Shown in pieces: positions 1-12,167 of a DNA stretch of 64,000 nucleotides. Origin of the DNA: Orbilia blumenaviensis (Eukaryota > Ascomycota > Orbiliomycetes > Orbiliales > Orbiliaceae); NCBI GenBank assembly GCA_036872755.1, contig JAVHNS010000004.1, positions 2,728,001 through 2,792,000 on the forward strand, written 5' to 3'. A program made the translations under genes and the position numbers. Position 1 is the first letter of the stretch; each line of letters opens with the position of its first letter. Under the pieces are notes generated by a model. The model did not search any database, was not told the DNA's origin, and was given only the letters and a program-made list of their open reading frames with translations.

Positions 1-478
1 GTTAAAAATTAACACACATGCGAAAGGTTTTTTATTTTGGGTAGTAAGAAAAAAAAGAAGAAAAGAAAAAATGCAAGCTTGAATTTGTTTCCCGTAGGAC
101 ATCGAAGTAAAACATCTAGAAGAAAAACTAGTATAAAAAGGAAGAAGAAAGCGACCCATAAAAACGCCGGTCTCTGTAAAAACATTATTTCTCCACCCGT
201 ATTTGCCCAAAAGTTTGGATCAGACAAACTTAAAACGATCTGGCTTAGCTTTACAAACCAACTTGGATGAACAGTTGTCAGTTTGTAAGTAAAGACAGAA
301 AGAAATAAAATCGAAAAAAAAAAAAAATTGCAGATACGATTGAATTAAGAGAAACCGGAGATAGAGGGAACATTGCTGTCTTATGCAGGGAAACAGAAGA
401 GAGAAAACGGAGGATTTGCAACCAGAACGTAAATTAGATGAGAAGGGCTGTTAGTGAGAGGGAATTGTTAAGATAAGT
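1..478. other. 3' flank, A-rich, no gene seen
   Basis: This is AT-rich sequence with several A/G-rich tracts on the + strand. It lies downstream of the minus-strand gene that ends at 479. Short open frames exist on both strands but have biased Lys or Phe composition produced by the A/T tracts. No start context or family motif supports them. Confidence 0.5.
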
Positions 479-2134
479 TCACTCCTTCGGCTCTACGATG
501 ACCCAATCATCCTCCTTCTGAACGGTGTTTAGAGATTCAGTGTAGGCTGGCAGTCCCCTTTCTTTCTCGTCGTCATCGAGGATAGCGGCCTTACCCTTAC
601 CCTTCTCCCTTGCGGATATCGGCTTCGGGCTAAGTGGTGTGATTTGCTCATCAGTGTCAGTAGCCTTTCCCTTTCCTTTATTCTTTGTTACGCCCTCCTC
701 TTCGGTTGCGTCGTCGTTGGCCGGTGTCTTCGGGGGTCGATCCGCGTATCCGTCTTCCTTTAACAAATCCTTCTTCTTTGCAGCTTCTTGGGCCACCTGC
801 ATTGCTTTGATAATCTTGAGCTTCATTTCCTCCATATTCAGCTTAGGTGTAGTCGACTCCATGATCTCAACGACTTCGTCTTGTTTACACTCTCTGACAG
901 CAAGGTCTGCGACCCTTTGCAGACCATCTTCGGCATTCTTCTTGTAGTCAACGTATTCTGTATCAATGCTATCTTCGGCTTCGTATATTTCCTTCATTCC
1001 TTCCAAAGCGACAGCGAAGAGTCGGCCCGCCTTGGCAAGATTTTCAATCTTGATTTTCTTTCCATGGACTCCTTCTTTCAGCTTTGTCTTAACCAATGTG
1101 ATTCTCGCATGGTCTACCATCATCTGATACCACAGTACCATGCTTTCCGTGAAGTCGATCGTTCCTTCGTCGCCTTCCCCTTCCGGTGGCTCCTTTGGGT
1201 TCGTCTCGTCGGGCAGTACCTTTCCACCCCCATCTTTTCCAAAATAGCACATCGGCAGGAATTCCTCCAGCATTTCAACAGCAGCGCCCCTCTTCTTAAC
1301 CTCTTCCCAATCTATCAATTCCCCCAGCACCTGAAAGGCTCTCTGTATCAAGTTCTCGGCCTTCTTGGCGTCGAATAGTCTATCCTCGCCCACATATTGT
1401 AAGGAAGCCAGCGCGGTGCTTCGTAGAACTCTGGCGTCCAGAAGTTGGATCGGTGGCGGGAGGATGACGCGTTGGCGCACATAATCCAGTTCGGCGAGGG
1501 CGCAGGAACAGCGTTTCGAGGCGTCGTGGGAGTCATGGGTTGATGTTGAGAGGAGGGCGAAGTGGAGTTGACGCTCGGCTTCGCGGATTTTCCCACGGAG
1601 GAGATCGATGAATAGAGGCGAAAGGGCGTTCGGACCTGTTATCAAGGTTCGTTAGTCGGTCTCGAGTATATATGTGTATGTGTTATGTGTGTATATATGG
1701 ATGGATAGGATGAGATGGGGATTTAGGGCGGGGTGTGTTGTGGTGATGGTGGTGGGGGCATTAAGCTCAAGCCTGGGTGACCTTGTGTATTGGACCTAAG
1801 TGCAGTGCAGTGCAGTGCAGTGCCTGATGCCAGTGACGGTGACGGTGACGGCGAACCTACCTCTGGAGACAAGCTTCAAGTTATCATATTGTGACGGGCC
1901 ATCTTCATGGTACTCAAAACTGCTAGTTCGACGTTTCTGCAGGGGCTGGGGGATGATATCATCACCCGAGCTTCCGGCAGCTACCGCGCTGGGTCGCTCG
2001 GAGGTGGCAGTTGTTTGTCCTGCGGATACCCCGGAGCGAGGTTCAACTGGAGCCGCATCGGGAGATATCGATGGACCGCGTAAGAGGATTTGGTTGGGTT
2101 CGTCGATGCCCGGTGGGGGGATATCGGAGTCCAT
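479..2134 (-). CDS. unknown 476-aa helical, charged protein
   Basis: I do not recognise this protein. The model is complement(join(479..1635,1861..2134)). The donor GTAGGT follows 1861 and the acceptor AACAG precedes 1635, with a CTAAC branch site just upstream; the codon split at the junction restores Gly-Pro-Asn-Ala. I start at 2134 (MDSDIPPPG); an in-frame ATG at 2227 is possible but reads through low-complexity leader. Residues 1-90 are disordered and Pro/Ser-rich. Residues about 92-380 are predicted mostly helical, with a K/E-rich stretch. The tail carries two KGKGKA-type basic clusters and ends in VIVEPKE. The helical arrangement after the intron could be TPR- or MIT-like, but no signature is clear. 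There is no signal peptide or membrane span. The intron contains pentamer (TGCAG) and hexamer (GTGACG) tandem repeats. Confidence 0.75.
1801..1851. repeat. TGCAG and GTGACG short tandem repeats in an intron
   Basis: About four and a half copies of TGCAG (1801-1822) are followed by about three copies of GTGACG (1833-1851). Both sit inside the intron of the minus-strand unknown gene, close to its 5' splice site. Confidence 0.8.
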
Positions 2135-2524
2135 GGCGGGGTAGGGTAGTTGCCGTGCAGGTTCTAGATATGGGAGGTGTAATGAGGACGAGCTTATAAT
2201 TTTTACAAGGGGCTCGCTCTCTCCCAAAGAAAAATAAAATAAAATAAATAAATAAATAAAAAAAGGGCTATTGACTTTGAAAGATTTGCTCGGTACGTTG
2301 CAAATGCAAGTGCAAGTGGGTGGTAGGCGGGTAGGACGTCGAGAGGATTATCCAGGGCTAGCTAGCCTCGAAGAAACGGCTCGCTGAATGTTAATTTAGA
2401 GTAGTGGCGCTGACACCAAAATGTCTCGATCGGTTGGTTGTGTGTAATGGTTTTATAAATTTAAATTTAGTGAAGTTCTGGGTTATCGGCGATATGAAGA
2501 TTATAATTAGGGCGATGGGTAGAA

Positions 2525-2559
<35 letters not shown>

Positions 2560-4464
2560 GGGAGAGGGAGAGGGAGAGGGAAGGGAGAACGATTATTAAT
2601 TAACTACCTACCTAGCTATAGGCAGGCTGCACCGCATTATCCATTATTAATGCCTAACCTTTGGCTACCGCCGACTACCTGTTATAATTATTCTCTCTCT
2701 CTCTCTCTCTCTCCCTCTCCCTCTAATGATATACATACATATATATACCTGCTTACCTACCTATTTACCTATGTGAGTACTTGCATGCCCATGACTAGGT
2801 GTGTGCGAATCGAATCCTACTCTTCTCGAGGCTGACTAACTACCTAGGTAGCTCTCAGCTTAACATGGCCAATTAATTAATTAATTAAGCATCCAGGCGG
2901 GGACGAATCCTAAATTCAACTCCCGCCGGTTCGGATTCCAGCAATGATAACTCCAAGCTAAGGTATGACAGACCATTGCTCGATATCTGCCGGTTTACGT
3001 ATTCAGCTGGTGTATACCGTACGGGGTTTTGGCTGGTTTCTCAAGACGGTTTATAGCAAAAAGGGAACTTAAAACAGTATCAATAACGATTTGGAAGAGA
3101 ATAAGACGGCTTGATTTCTTTTTAAAATGTTTTAATATTCGGAAGCAGTCCTAGAAAAGTACCCAAACCCCCTACGGTACTTACCTATATAGGTACCTAC
3201 TACCTACCTATTACTAGGTAGTATAGTGCACCACTAATATATTTTGAGTGCTCATGTCAACGGCTACACCGAAGATATATATATATATAGGTATTTACCC
3301 TTATTCATTCGCATAACTGCCTACCTACCTAGGTATATACCTGTTAATAATAGTATCTATTTCCAAAAACTCGCAGAGAGCGGAGCAGCTGCTACATATC
3401 CATATAGATACCTAGTACCAGGTATCTCTATAAGGTATACACATATATATATGTTGCATACGCACATGTTGATGCCCCGGATTGATATTCAGACGAGGTT
3501 AGGAATAATTGATAATAGATTCCGTGTATACTAATGATCTTCGCGGATGGCAGGGCGATATATGTCTATGATTGGATGGCCTAACTACATGAGCCACCCT
3601 TCCTATCATAATAATATACATGACATCGACGGGATGGAACGAATCCAGCAGCGTCGACCTCGCACCTTGCAATTCAGTACTGTACTGGTTACCTAGGTAG
3701 GTACTCTACCTAGCTACCAACTATCGTCCCGATCGCGCCAAAAAGTAAAATAAATAATAAATAAATAAGAATAAGAATAAAAAGTCATAAACTGATCTGA
3801 GTAGGTAACTAGGTAGGTACTACCTAAATATTGAATATTTAAATTCGCCGTAACTCTAGGTAGTTACTAGGTACACACCCTGATAGGCTCGCTTGTCAGC
3901 CGTCCCTTGGCCGATGTCACAGTTCCAGCATCCAACGGCCAACTACCTAGGTAGGTACCTAACTGCCAATGCCCTCCCCACCACCCCCAACCCCTGGCCC
4001 CAAAACCCTGAACCTTCTGGCTGCGCAAGGCTCCGCAGCCGTCGGGAAGCCGACCTCTGCTGGTTACATGTAAGTCCCTACCTAGGTACCTACTTAAGAG
4101 GTGCCTGCCTCGTTGGTAGGCAAGTTAGGTAGTTAAGCTGAGCTTCTATTTATATTTTATATAAGGTACGTAAGCAAGCAAGACTCTCGAGCTCTCCCAT
4201 CTCCAAATCGCACCTCCCCTTATAACTTACCTAGCTACCTAGGTACTTACCTCTTACCTACCTACCTACCTATTACCTTGACTGTAACTACCAAGGTACC
4301 TAGACTATATACGTACACGGCTTCATGTATACCTGAGCTTTTGGATACCTACCTAGGTATATATCATAGCCTCGAGTCACCGCGGTACCGCCATTGGACG
4401 AATTTATAATACAGAACAGTCGCGAGTCGGCTGGAGTGCCGTCCACGCGCGGGGAGGGGCAACC
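2135..4464. other. divergent intergenic region, repeat-rich
   Basis: This is the shared 5' region of two divergent genes. It holds microsatellites, an AATT repeat (2871-2888) and a dense cluster of ACCTAGGT palindromes. Open frames here (for example 2404-2835, 3244-3534, 3893-4132) encode repeat-derived Tyr/Thr/Pro-rich peptides and I do not regard them as genes. Confidence 0.6.
2526..2724. repeat. GACA, GAGAGG and CT microsatellites
   Basis: There are about eight GACA units at 2526-2559, then GAGAGG-type repeats to about 2582, and a (CT)n tract at 2692-2713 that continues as CCCTCT units to 2724. They lie in the divergent region between the unknown gene and the phospholipase gene. Confidence 0.9.
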
Positions 4465-4645
4465 ATGGCCCGCCATCCAAGCAGCAGCAGCAGCATATCT
4501 TCGCTGATATGTTCATACCTATCGTTTTCCCTTCTGCTATTCGCGGGCTCATCCATCGCCTGTGGGGTTTTGTATGAACCTTCAATTGACTAAATAACTT
4601 AAATAATTACCTAGGTTCCTGGGTACCTACCTACTTTTGGAACGT
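2839..4645. repeat. cluster of ACCTAGGT / GGTACC palindromes
   Basis: More than a dozen copies of short palindromic words built from TAGGTA, TACCTA, CCTAGG and GGTACC occur here, for example near 2843, 3190, 3325, 3690, 3806, 3948, 4080, 4235, 4350 and 4610. Several are fused into longer self-complementary strings. The cluster covers the upstream region and first intron of the phospholipase gene. Isolated copies occur in other intergenic regions of the window (15787, 17224, 19917, 40250, 40756, 46700). Similar motifs are widespread in Pezizomycotina intergenic DNA; their role is not established. Confidence 0.85.
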
Positions 4646-7600
4646 CTCGCTAACATTTAACCAGAACGCACAATGAGGTCTTCCGCCGCGCACGCTATCT
4701 CTATTCAATCTACCCAACCGACACGAACGATAACAACCCACACTACGTTCACCATGCCTACATAGATCAGATACTCTCCGATCCGTCCAACCATGCCGCC
4801 CAGCAAGCCGGCGCCTTCTTCCCCGATTGGGGCTATGGTTGCTTCTCCAACGACGTCCCCGCGGAAGCAGCCCACTGGCCACCCTTCGTCGTAGCCTCTA
4901 TCCGTCACTTCCACAAAAAGTACGGCCCCGTCCTGATAACCTCTCTCACCCCCCCGGATGGCACCGGCGAGCTCGTCACCAACAACATGTGGCCGAATGG
5001 CACCGTCATGACCCGCGACGACCTCGAACACAAGAACCGACTTATTTCTTTTATATTCGCCATCGCCTTGCACGGTTCTTCGGATGCTACCTGGCATTCA
5101 TTGAAAATGTACAATGGCTTCATCCGCATGGTCGCCGGTCTTGACTTCTCAGGCTCCTACAGCGATGCGCACACCCTTGCTGATACGGGCGGTGATATAA
5201 TCCTCTCGAGCCGGATGGATAACCTACCGTCGGATTCCCACGCTAAGAACTGGGTATCGAGCACATGGTGGGTTCCTACGGCTGATATTCTTGAGATATA
5301 CGAGAGTATGGGTATCACGACCGTCAATAGGTTTACTTTTTCGTTCTGTATCGCCCGCGGACTTGCCGCTATGCAAGCGGTTGTGTCGGCTGGTGGTGCG
5401 CTGTACGAAAACTACGCGGAGAGGTCGCCTGCTCTGGTTGACTTCTTTGATGAGTATTACCTGGGTGGGATGGATGAGATGGCCGCGAATGCGGTTTGGT
5501 GTTGGAGGAATGTGACGGAGTGGTTGGTTGGCGGGGCGGAGGGCGCGGGTGATGGATGGGGGATGTGTGATACCTTTCAGTTGATCAAAGCTAGGAACGG
5601 GGGGAGGATTGAACCGCCAGACCCACCGGTTGCGGGGAAAGATGGTGGTTTGACGGGGTACTCGAAACATACTGGGCCCTATGAAGACTTGCTGAAGGAC
5701 AAAGATTTTAGAAAACTAGTGGAGAAATACGAGGATAATATCTACCAAGATGACCTCCCGCTGGGGGCGGTGGAGGTATATGTGCCTGACAATCTACCTT
5801 GGTTCGAACGTTCTTCACCGTCCCGACGGGGCGACGAAAAGCAACGTCTCCTGTACGATTCATATTACCGCGGCGAGGACGAAGAGACCACCACCACTAA
5901 AACTTCAGACAAATTCCATATCCCACTTCCGACCCCATCATCGTTCCCAGGTAGCTTTGGCGAACCAATTTTCATCTCCACCGCCAAAGCATTCTCGAAA
6001 TTTGGGTCATACCTAAGTATAGGGTCTCACGGTACCAGCAAACTCCTGAAGGGGTCTGGAGTCGAGAAAGCCCAGGAAGGGTCTGTAGACCTAACAGCTT
6101 CGGCGTTCGTTGAGACCGAAGATCAAGACTACGTGGCCGGCGGGGCTGTGTATAGCATCGATCTCAAAGACGTAACGAACACCAAAACGGTCCCCGACCA
6201 TAAAGGAAGAATGTGGGTTGAGGATTCAGCTGGAAAATATGTCCGTTTTTCAGGCAGAAGTGATGGGGTAGGGATCAAAGTCACCGATAGCAAATCCGAC
6301 GGGGTGTGCAGTATCTCCGCAAAGGTTGGCGAGGGATCGGTGGTTATGAACGGAATAATAAGGACGAAGAAGTTGGACCTCGGCAGCATCGCATCCCAGG
6401 GGGCCAACCACCCAAACGCAAGATTTGGAGCAGCAACTACTCCCGTTCGTTTGAAACTCGGAGTGTTTAATGTGGTTACCGCGCCTGGACCGCAAGTTTT
6501 TAACGCATCCTCGCCCCGGATCGGCTTTATTCCCTCTGGGTACTTGGATCTGTTCCTTGGCCCGCAGCGGATCCTCCGGCTGGCATTTGAGGACCTGCCT
6601 GGCGGCGATAGGATCGGTGAAAGGGAATTTGGAACAGTAGTGCTTGCCGCAGATATTGATGGCGATGGTGAGGAAGAAGTCATTATTGGGATACCATTTG
6701 CAGATGGCGATAGGGAAGGCTGCGGGGTACAGCTTGCAGAGGGAGAAGTTGCAGTCATAAAGATGGGGAAGATAGTAGAAAGCGTATTCAATGGTTGTGA
6801 TGGCGTCATGGACGGGGCAATCCACAGACTTACGCTACCTAAGCAAGAGAAGAAGGGAGAACAGTGCGGACAAAATACCTACGAATGGTTCGGCAAGTCG
6901 CTGGTATGGGCCAAACAAGCCGCATTGTTAGGAATCGGTGCCCCCGGGAGAGGGAAGGTATTCTTTTGGAGGTGGAATGTCGAGGATGGTCAGTTCAAAT
7001 ACGAGTTCGCAATTGAAGGGGGTGGAGGTGGATTTGGGGGGTGGGGATTGGAAAGTGGGGTTACGAGTGTAGGGAAGGAATGGGTGGCTGTTGGGGTGCC
7101 CAACGACGAAGGGGGGCATAGGGGACATGTGCAGGTATATAGAATTGTGAACGGCGAGGGGGTATTGATTGCCAAAGTTAAAAGCTGGGAGGAAGAGAGG
7201 TTTGAGAAATTCGGAATGGTGCTGAGAGCAGATAACGGGGATGAAGGGCTATGGGTGGGCAGCCCTTGGGCGCAAAAGGAGAGAGGCGTTGTTTGGTGGA
7301 TCGATATCGGAGCCATTGCGAACTGGGAAGGAAACTGGAAGGTGAAGCTTCAGAGGGAGGCCATCGCACAGTCTGTTGTGACTGAGGACGACAAGGAGAC
7401 GGTTAGAGAATTTACTGTTCAGATGCAGTTGATTGGGCCGGAGCCTGGGGTAAGTTTCAACCATTGGGCCCCTCTGAAAAAATTTGCGAATGTGTGCTAA
7501 TGCAACAAACTTGCCTCCAGGCACATTTCGGGGCGTCATTGGCTGTAGCAGATATAAACGGTGATGGTAAGGCAGATTTAGTTGTCGGCATACCTTTTTG

Positions 7601-7679
7601 GGGCGCCGCAAACCCGGATGAGAACGCAAGGTTTAAAGGAGCTGTGGCAGTTTATACTCGAATCGATGGCGAAGTATAA
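4465..7679 (+). CDS. secreted GPI-specific phospholipase D (Zn-dependent PLC fold plus FG-GAP repeats)
   Basis: The model is join(4465..4571,4665..7449,7521..7679), 1016 aa. The start has an excellent context (CAACCATGG). Residues 1-32 form a Ser-rich then hydrophobic signal peptide. The mature chain begins Cys-Gly-Val-Leu-Thr-His, matching the Cys-Gly start of animal GPI-PLD; the first intron splits this motif and the donor GTATGA restores it. Residues about 33-330 are the zinc-dependent phospholipase domain, with ALHGSSDATWH (H172, D176, H180) and YSDAH..AD..GGD (H205, D209, D213) as likely metal ligands. The C-terminal half carries FG-GAP beta-propeller repeats, the last one (FGASLAVADINGDGKADLVV) lying in exon 3. 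The family hydrolyses the inositol-phosphate linkage of GPI anchors outside the cell. The splice sites are GTAAGT/CCAG for intron 2. Confidence 0.92.
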
Positions 7680-8827
7680 CTTAACCGTAGATACCAGTTG
7701 GTGATGCATGGTTGGAGACTTGAGATTGAAGCATTTTTAGCATTGGATTCGTAACAACAACTACATAGCGTTTACGCGTCTAGAATTGGATACAGTCTTG
7801 GTATGTTGGAACAACGGAGCATTCCTGTAATAGGTTACAATATCGTATCAATACGTTACATCGAGATCAGAAATCCAGTTCCGAATTTTTCCATGCTCAA
7901 GTGCTCTTTATATACAGGTCACAGTTGTGGTCAACAGCGTCTGGGACCGAGACTACAGGTATATATACCAAGGAATCTTGTATTTCAGACTTTTGGCACT
8001 GAAAATCCAAGATCTTAAGAGTGTACCCTATAGCCTAGGAGCATCTCCTTCTTCCTTATCGATATCACCGTTCCCGGCTAGTCATCCGGTGTTTGTGTTC
8101 GACAGACGGGGTGATAGGTTGTCGCCGTTGACTTCCTGATCACTGTTTTCACTTTTTGGCCAGGTGGTACCTATAGATATTGCATGTTAGCGGTAATATG
8201 CAGAAGGCTTACAAGTTTAAGGTCCTTTGGAATCTAGTAGCTTACCCTCCGGGAAATTATTGTGGCCACTCTAGTCCTAACCACCACCACGTTGCATCTT
8301 CCACAATCTACTGTCCGATCTATAGCCACAATTGCAACAGGTATTGTGATTGTTGGAGCAATGGTGACGGTCCTGAAGACGTTGGAGTAAGTCGTGCATT
8401 GGCGAGCATTTTGAGGTTCCGGGTTGGGGACGGCCAGGGCCGCTCTGTAGTCAATCGTTTAGCTTGTTTTCAATCGTAGCAGTATATACCTTTAATTGCA
8501 CATATGCATCTGACGTATATGTATAAGGATATAGACGCCTAGTTCCTTAAACATACGAGATGTAATGTAAACTCGTAAAGAATATATGGATATGACCTAC
8601 CCGGCCATGCCGAGGAAAGTCAAAATGTTCAAAAGCTGCATTTTCGCAAGCTGTTTTGAAAACTTTGAAAATACCTAGGAATTGATGAGAAAATGAGAAG
8701 GATGGCTGGGCTGCTGTACTAGACACTAAAGGAATGACAGGAAACTTTGCTACGTAACCCAGAAACGTACGACAAAGCTTGCGGAAGGGCCCAGTTGACT
8801 TTCAACAGTAACCAAAAAACTACAAAT

Positions 8828-9082
8828 TTAACTGATAGCTCCCCTCTTATATACCCCGCCGCTACAGAATTTTAGCAATCTTCCCAAGAAATACTTCCGT
8901 GCTTCCATCACCCAGCCGCCGGAGTCAAGGCCATGCCACGCAAATGCCGGATGTCTCGGTATCCTTGGACCAACAAGCCCAAAGGTCAGAATGTCGTGAG
9001 GTTTATAATACAACACCTTCTTATATGGAGTGAATAGAGCTGCGTTGCTTGATGTTGTGGAGAACCCTTGGTGACCATTCGG
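8828..9082 (-). pseudogene. possible orphan last exon or gene relic
   Basis: An 84-codon frame ends at TAA (8828-8830) and opens directly after CTAGCTAG, which resembles a splice acceptor with a TTCTAAC branch site about 20 nt upstream. The composition is protein-like (for example HDILTFGLVGPRIPRHP and WHGLDSGGWVMEARKYF). There is no ATG in the frame, and I could not find a convincing upstream exon in the A-rich sequence that follows on the minus strand. It may be the last exon of a gene I failed to assemble, or a decayed remnant. No family is recognised. Confidence 0.25.
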
Positions 9083-9613
9083 CTAGCTAGTCCAGATTCA
9101 GAGTTAGAATGCCCCAATCCAGGCATAGCACTCGATTTGACAGACCACTTGTCACCTGGTATTCGGCTTCGTTTTACGTTTCGTGCTTGCTATTGTTTCG
9201 TTTTGGATTACGCTTTCCTTTTTCCCTTTATGTTTATTGTGCTTGGGACCCTTAGAGAATCTTATGTTCCGTGGTTTATCGCCGACAGTGGGCCCTGTGG
9301 GCTGTGCTGCAGGTTTCGAGATTATTGGCAAAAGTTTTTATCAGTAATTCGGTATAGAGAGCCAGTCTCAAGCCCCTAGATAGAAGCACAATGACGTAGT
9401 ATACGTCTATAAGACTACGGAAATGGAGATAGAATGAGTGAAATAACATATAAAATAAAAAACAAAAAAAAGCAATAGAAAAATCGGGTATGATGCTCGA
9501 TCAGAAGCGGGTTTTTTTCATCTATCGATCTCGTACGTACAGCGGAAATCGGCCGGTTTGGTGAGTCGGCCTGTCTTGTACCCAAAATACTTCCACATAG
9601 TTAAGTCGATACG

Positions 9614-9632
9614 AAAAAAAAAAAAAAAAAAA
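9614..9632. repeat. poly(A) tract
   Basis: Nineteen consecutive A on the + strand, in an AT-rich intergenic segment. Confidence 0.95.
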
Positions 9633-12167
9633 TGAAGTTACTACAGGCTTCGATTCCCCAAGCTAATAAATTACCGCACGCGCACCTAGCATATACTGAG
9701 GGGAAGATAGAATTTACTTTTCAACGTGGACATAGCCGACGACTTATTAGGCGGAGCGTGTTGACTTTGTGGGAATTTTCGGCACATGTCGATCACTGTG
9801 GTCAAGTCCCGTGACCATTTTGGAGCTCAAAACCAAAGTCAGACTGGGAAAGTCACCATCTGCGGACTCAATGAAAGCTATCTTAAAATGTGCGCTAGCA
9901 CTCACGGATTCTATTGAGCCTAAAATGAGTATTTTTGGCATAAAATTGAGTGATGCGGGGCCGATTTTATGGAATTTTGGTGATACGGTTGTGGTGTATT
10001 TTGCCCCAACGGCCGCATGTTCGAAGACCAAATGCACACCCCAACGTCTCGTTTTCTTTCGGCCAGGGCTACTTAGATCAGATCGGTCATGAACGCTATC
10101 ACGAAACCGCATAAAACAAATAAATAAATACGTAAATATGTAATAATAATTATGATAATAGAAAGTAAAGGTACCTTCATTCATTGACAAATCCAGCATA
10201 GATTCGGCTAAATTGGCGGGCGCTCCTAAATAAGTAAATCGAGAGAGACCAAGTGAGCCGAATGTTGTGTTTCTCAGACAGTACCAACAGAAAGATCGAA
10301 ATATATAATGCAATTGCGCTAGCTTACCCGAACCATAAGCCACGTTCATTCAACGGATACCGTTTTGAGAAAAAATCCGTTTATCTGGATTTTGATTTCA
10401 AAGGCTTTTCGGACTTATGTTCAAATAGAAGAGGGGTCCGAGTGCGACACATTACATCGCATGAATCCTCGACAAGGTTTTCTCATTTGTGGGATATCGG
10501 ATCCTACCATAGTCGGGCTAAGCTCGGGATGGTATAACAAACAATGACGAGTAAGGTGAAAAATGAAAATATTTTGTTTACGTGTGGCAAGCTTCTAGAG
10601 ACCGCGTACAAATTTATCGTTTTCAAACGATAAATAAACCCCGAAACCTGGTGGTGCGGGTATTGAAATGTTTGGGGATATGCAGTGTTACGATGCAAAC
10701 GGAGAAAGAAAATATGCCGTGCCATCACAATATTGTCGATTCCTACCACCCCCCGCTTTAAAGGTCCGTGTTTGGTCTTATGGCGCAAGAATTAATCATT
10801 GTCAAAACTGTCACAGCGCGGCTTCATTCAGATAGGCGAGCGTTGGTGGCAAGGGGAGTTAACGGTTGTTTCATCTCCCCTACTGAGTATTTTTATAACG
10901 AAATTAAGAATTTGGCTTCGAAAGATAGGAAGGGGAAAGAAGAAAGAAGAAAAAAAAGGCTCAGCAATATTACAATCTGGAAGAAAGAAAATTGCGGGAC
11001 AAACCTGTTGGGGAGGGGTAGAGGGGATCAAGAGGAACGGGAGGAAAAAGGATCATATGAACAGTAGTGCAGTAGACGGTCCATTCGAATCCACCATGTC
11101 CTTGTTCGACGGTTGACGAACGCAATGAGCTGACTAGCTGAAGAACTAATGAGAGGGGTACCGAAATACCAAATGGGCTCCCAAGGTGGGTGTTTACATC
11201 CCCTCATTTACCCCTCCACTATGCATGCCAATGTTAGAGATTGGAGAAAGATGTCTTCGGCAGCTGTCGCCGTCGCCTAGGGAAAAGCGACAATCCTGTC
11301 GCAGAAGACGGGACGAAAATAGGAAGATGGTGTCTACATGTTTATGTTTTGTTCTGCTCGGTTCGTCATGATGCAGCACATGATGGGCTGGGATGCGCTG
11401 GCAGGTGCATAGTAGTGGTACCAGTAGGAACACGACTTGGAGACGCCAGCAGCGGTAGCCGATACATGGACAAAGTTAAAGCGCGTTTCTGGTGATTCTA
11501 TTGGACGGCTGGTGCGTGTAAAGTGGGTAATGCGAACACGCTAATGCACCGGTTCCAATCTGATTTCCTAAATAGGAAAATTGAAGTTGGAACAACAAAA
11601 CAGCCGGGCAGATGTAAACAAAGCTTGGTCCACTAGGGCTGTTCGGGCTAAGTAATGGCAAGCGAATATTAATATTTCTCCATCTCGCCAATAAACTGTT
11701 CTGGTGTTTCTGCGACAAGCCTATTTCATCATCTCCTCCTTACTTTGGTTGTATCGATATTGGTACCTTAGGGCATTATATAGTCGTCGCTGCTCGTCGG
11801 TGTTGCGTCGCCTAGCCTTTCGAGTTCACACTGCATTACTGCCGGACACGGACATCGCATCGCCATCTCCCAGCCACCTTTCTCCGTCCCCACCGCATCA
11901 CTCAGCTCAGTGCATCCCACCGCAATTGACTCCAACTCCCTATCACCCCGATCGACAGTGTATCTCTCTGTCACCGTCCCAACGCAACCTACCACCGCAC
12001 TGCCCCTTCTATTCAGCTAAATCAGGAGCATATGGTCTCCCTCTCTATACGATATCCCTTCTCTCTCCGTCTGACAAGCCAATGAGAAGCATCCAACCCA
12101 GCTGAGATTTCGCCGCCACCACGCATTCTTCTCAAAGCTCCCTCGTTGCCCGTTTTTATCATCAGCA

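Larger units (their letters stand above)
7680..12167. other. 4.5-kb gap with orphan open frames
   Basis: No gene is convincing here. I note an acceptor-bounded minus-strand frame at 8828-9082, overlapping open frames on both strands at 9747-10349, and a 5'-leader frame at 11704-12105 that begins at GTG. A 19-A tract lies at 9614-9632. The stretch 11700-12167 is CT-rich and is probably the promoter and leader of the E2 enzyme gene. Confidence 0.5.

Noticed and set aside
788..1378. 196-aa plus-strand frame
   Set aside because: Antisense of the unknown 476-aa gene, Phe/Leu/His-rich.
1636..1645. ATG at 1645 as the start of the unknown gene
   Set aside because: It is inside the intron, overlapping the acceptor region; the spliced model gives a continuous sequence.
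3244..3534. 96-codon plus frame in the palindrome cluster
   Set aside because: Tyr/Ile-rich translation of TATA and ACCTA repeats; no ATG context or homology features.
6129..6809. 226-aa minus-strand frame
   Set aside because: Antisense shadow of the GPI-PLD coding exon.
11704..12105. 133-codon frame upstream of the E2 enzyme
   Set aside because: Begins at GTG, Ser/Pro/His-rich from a CT-rich leader, and not in frame with the E2.
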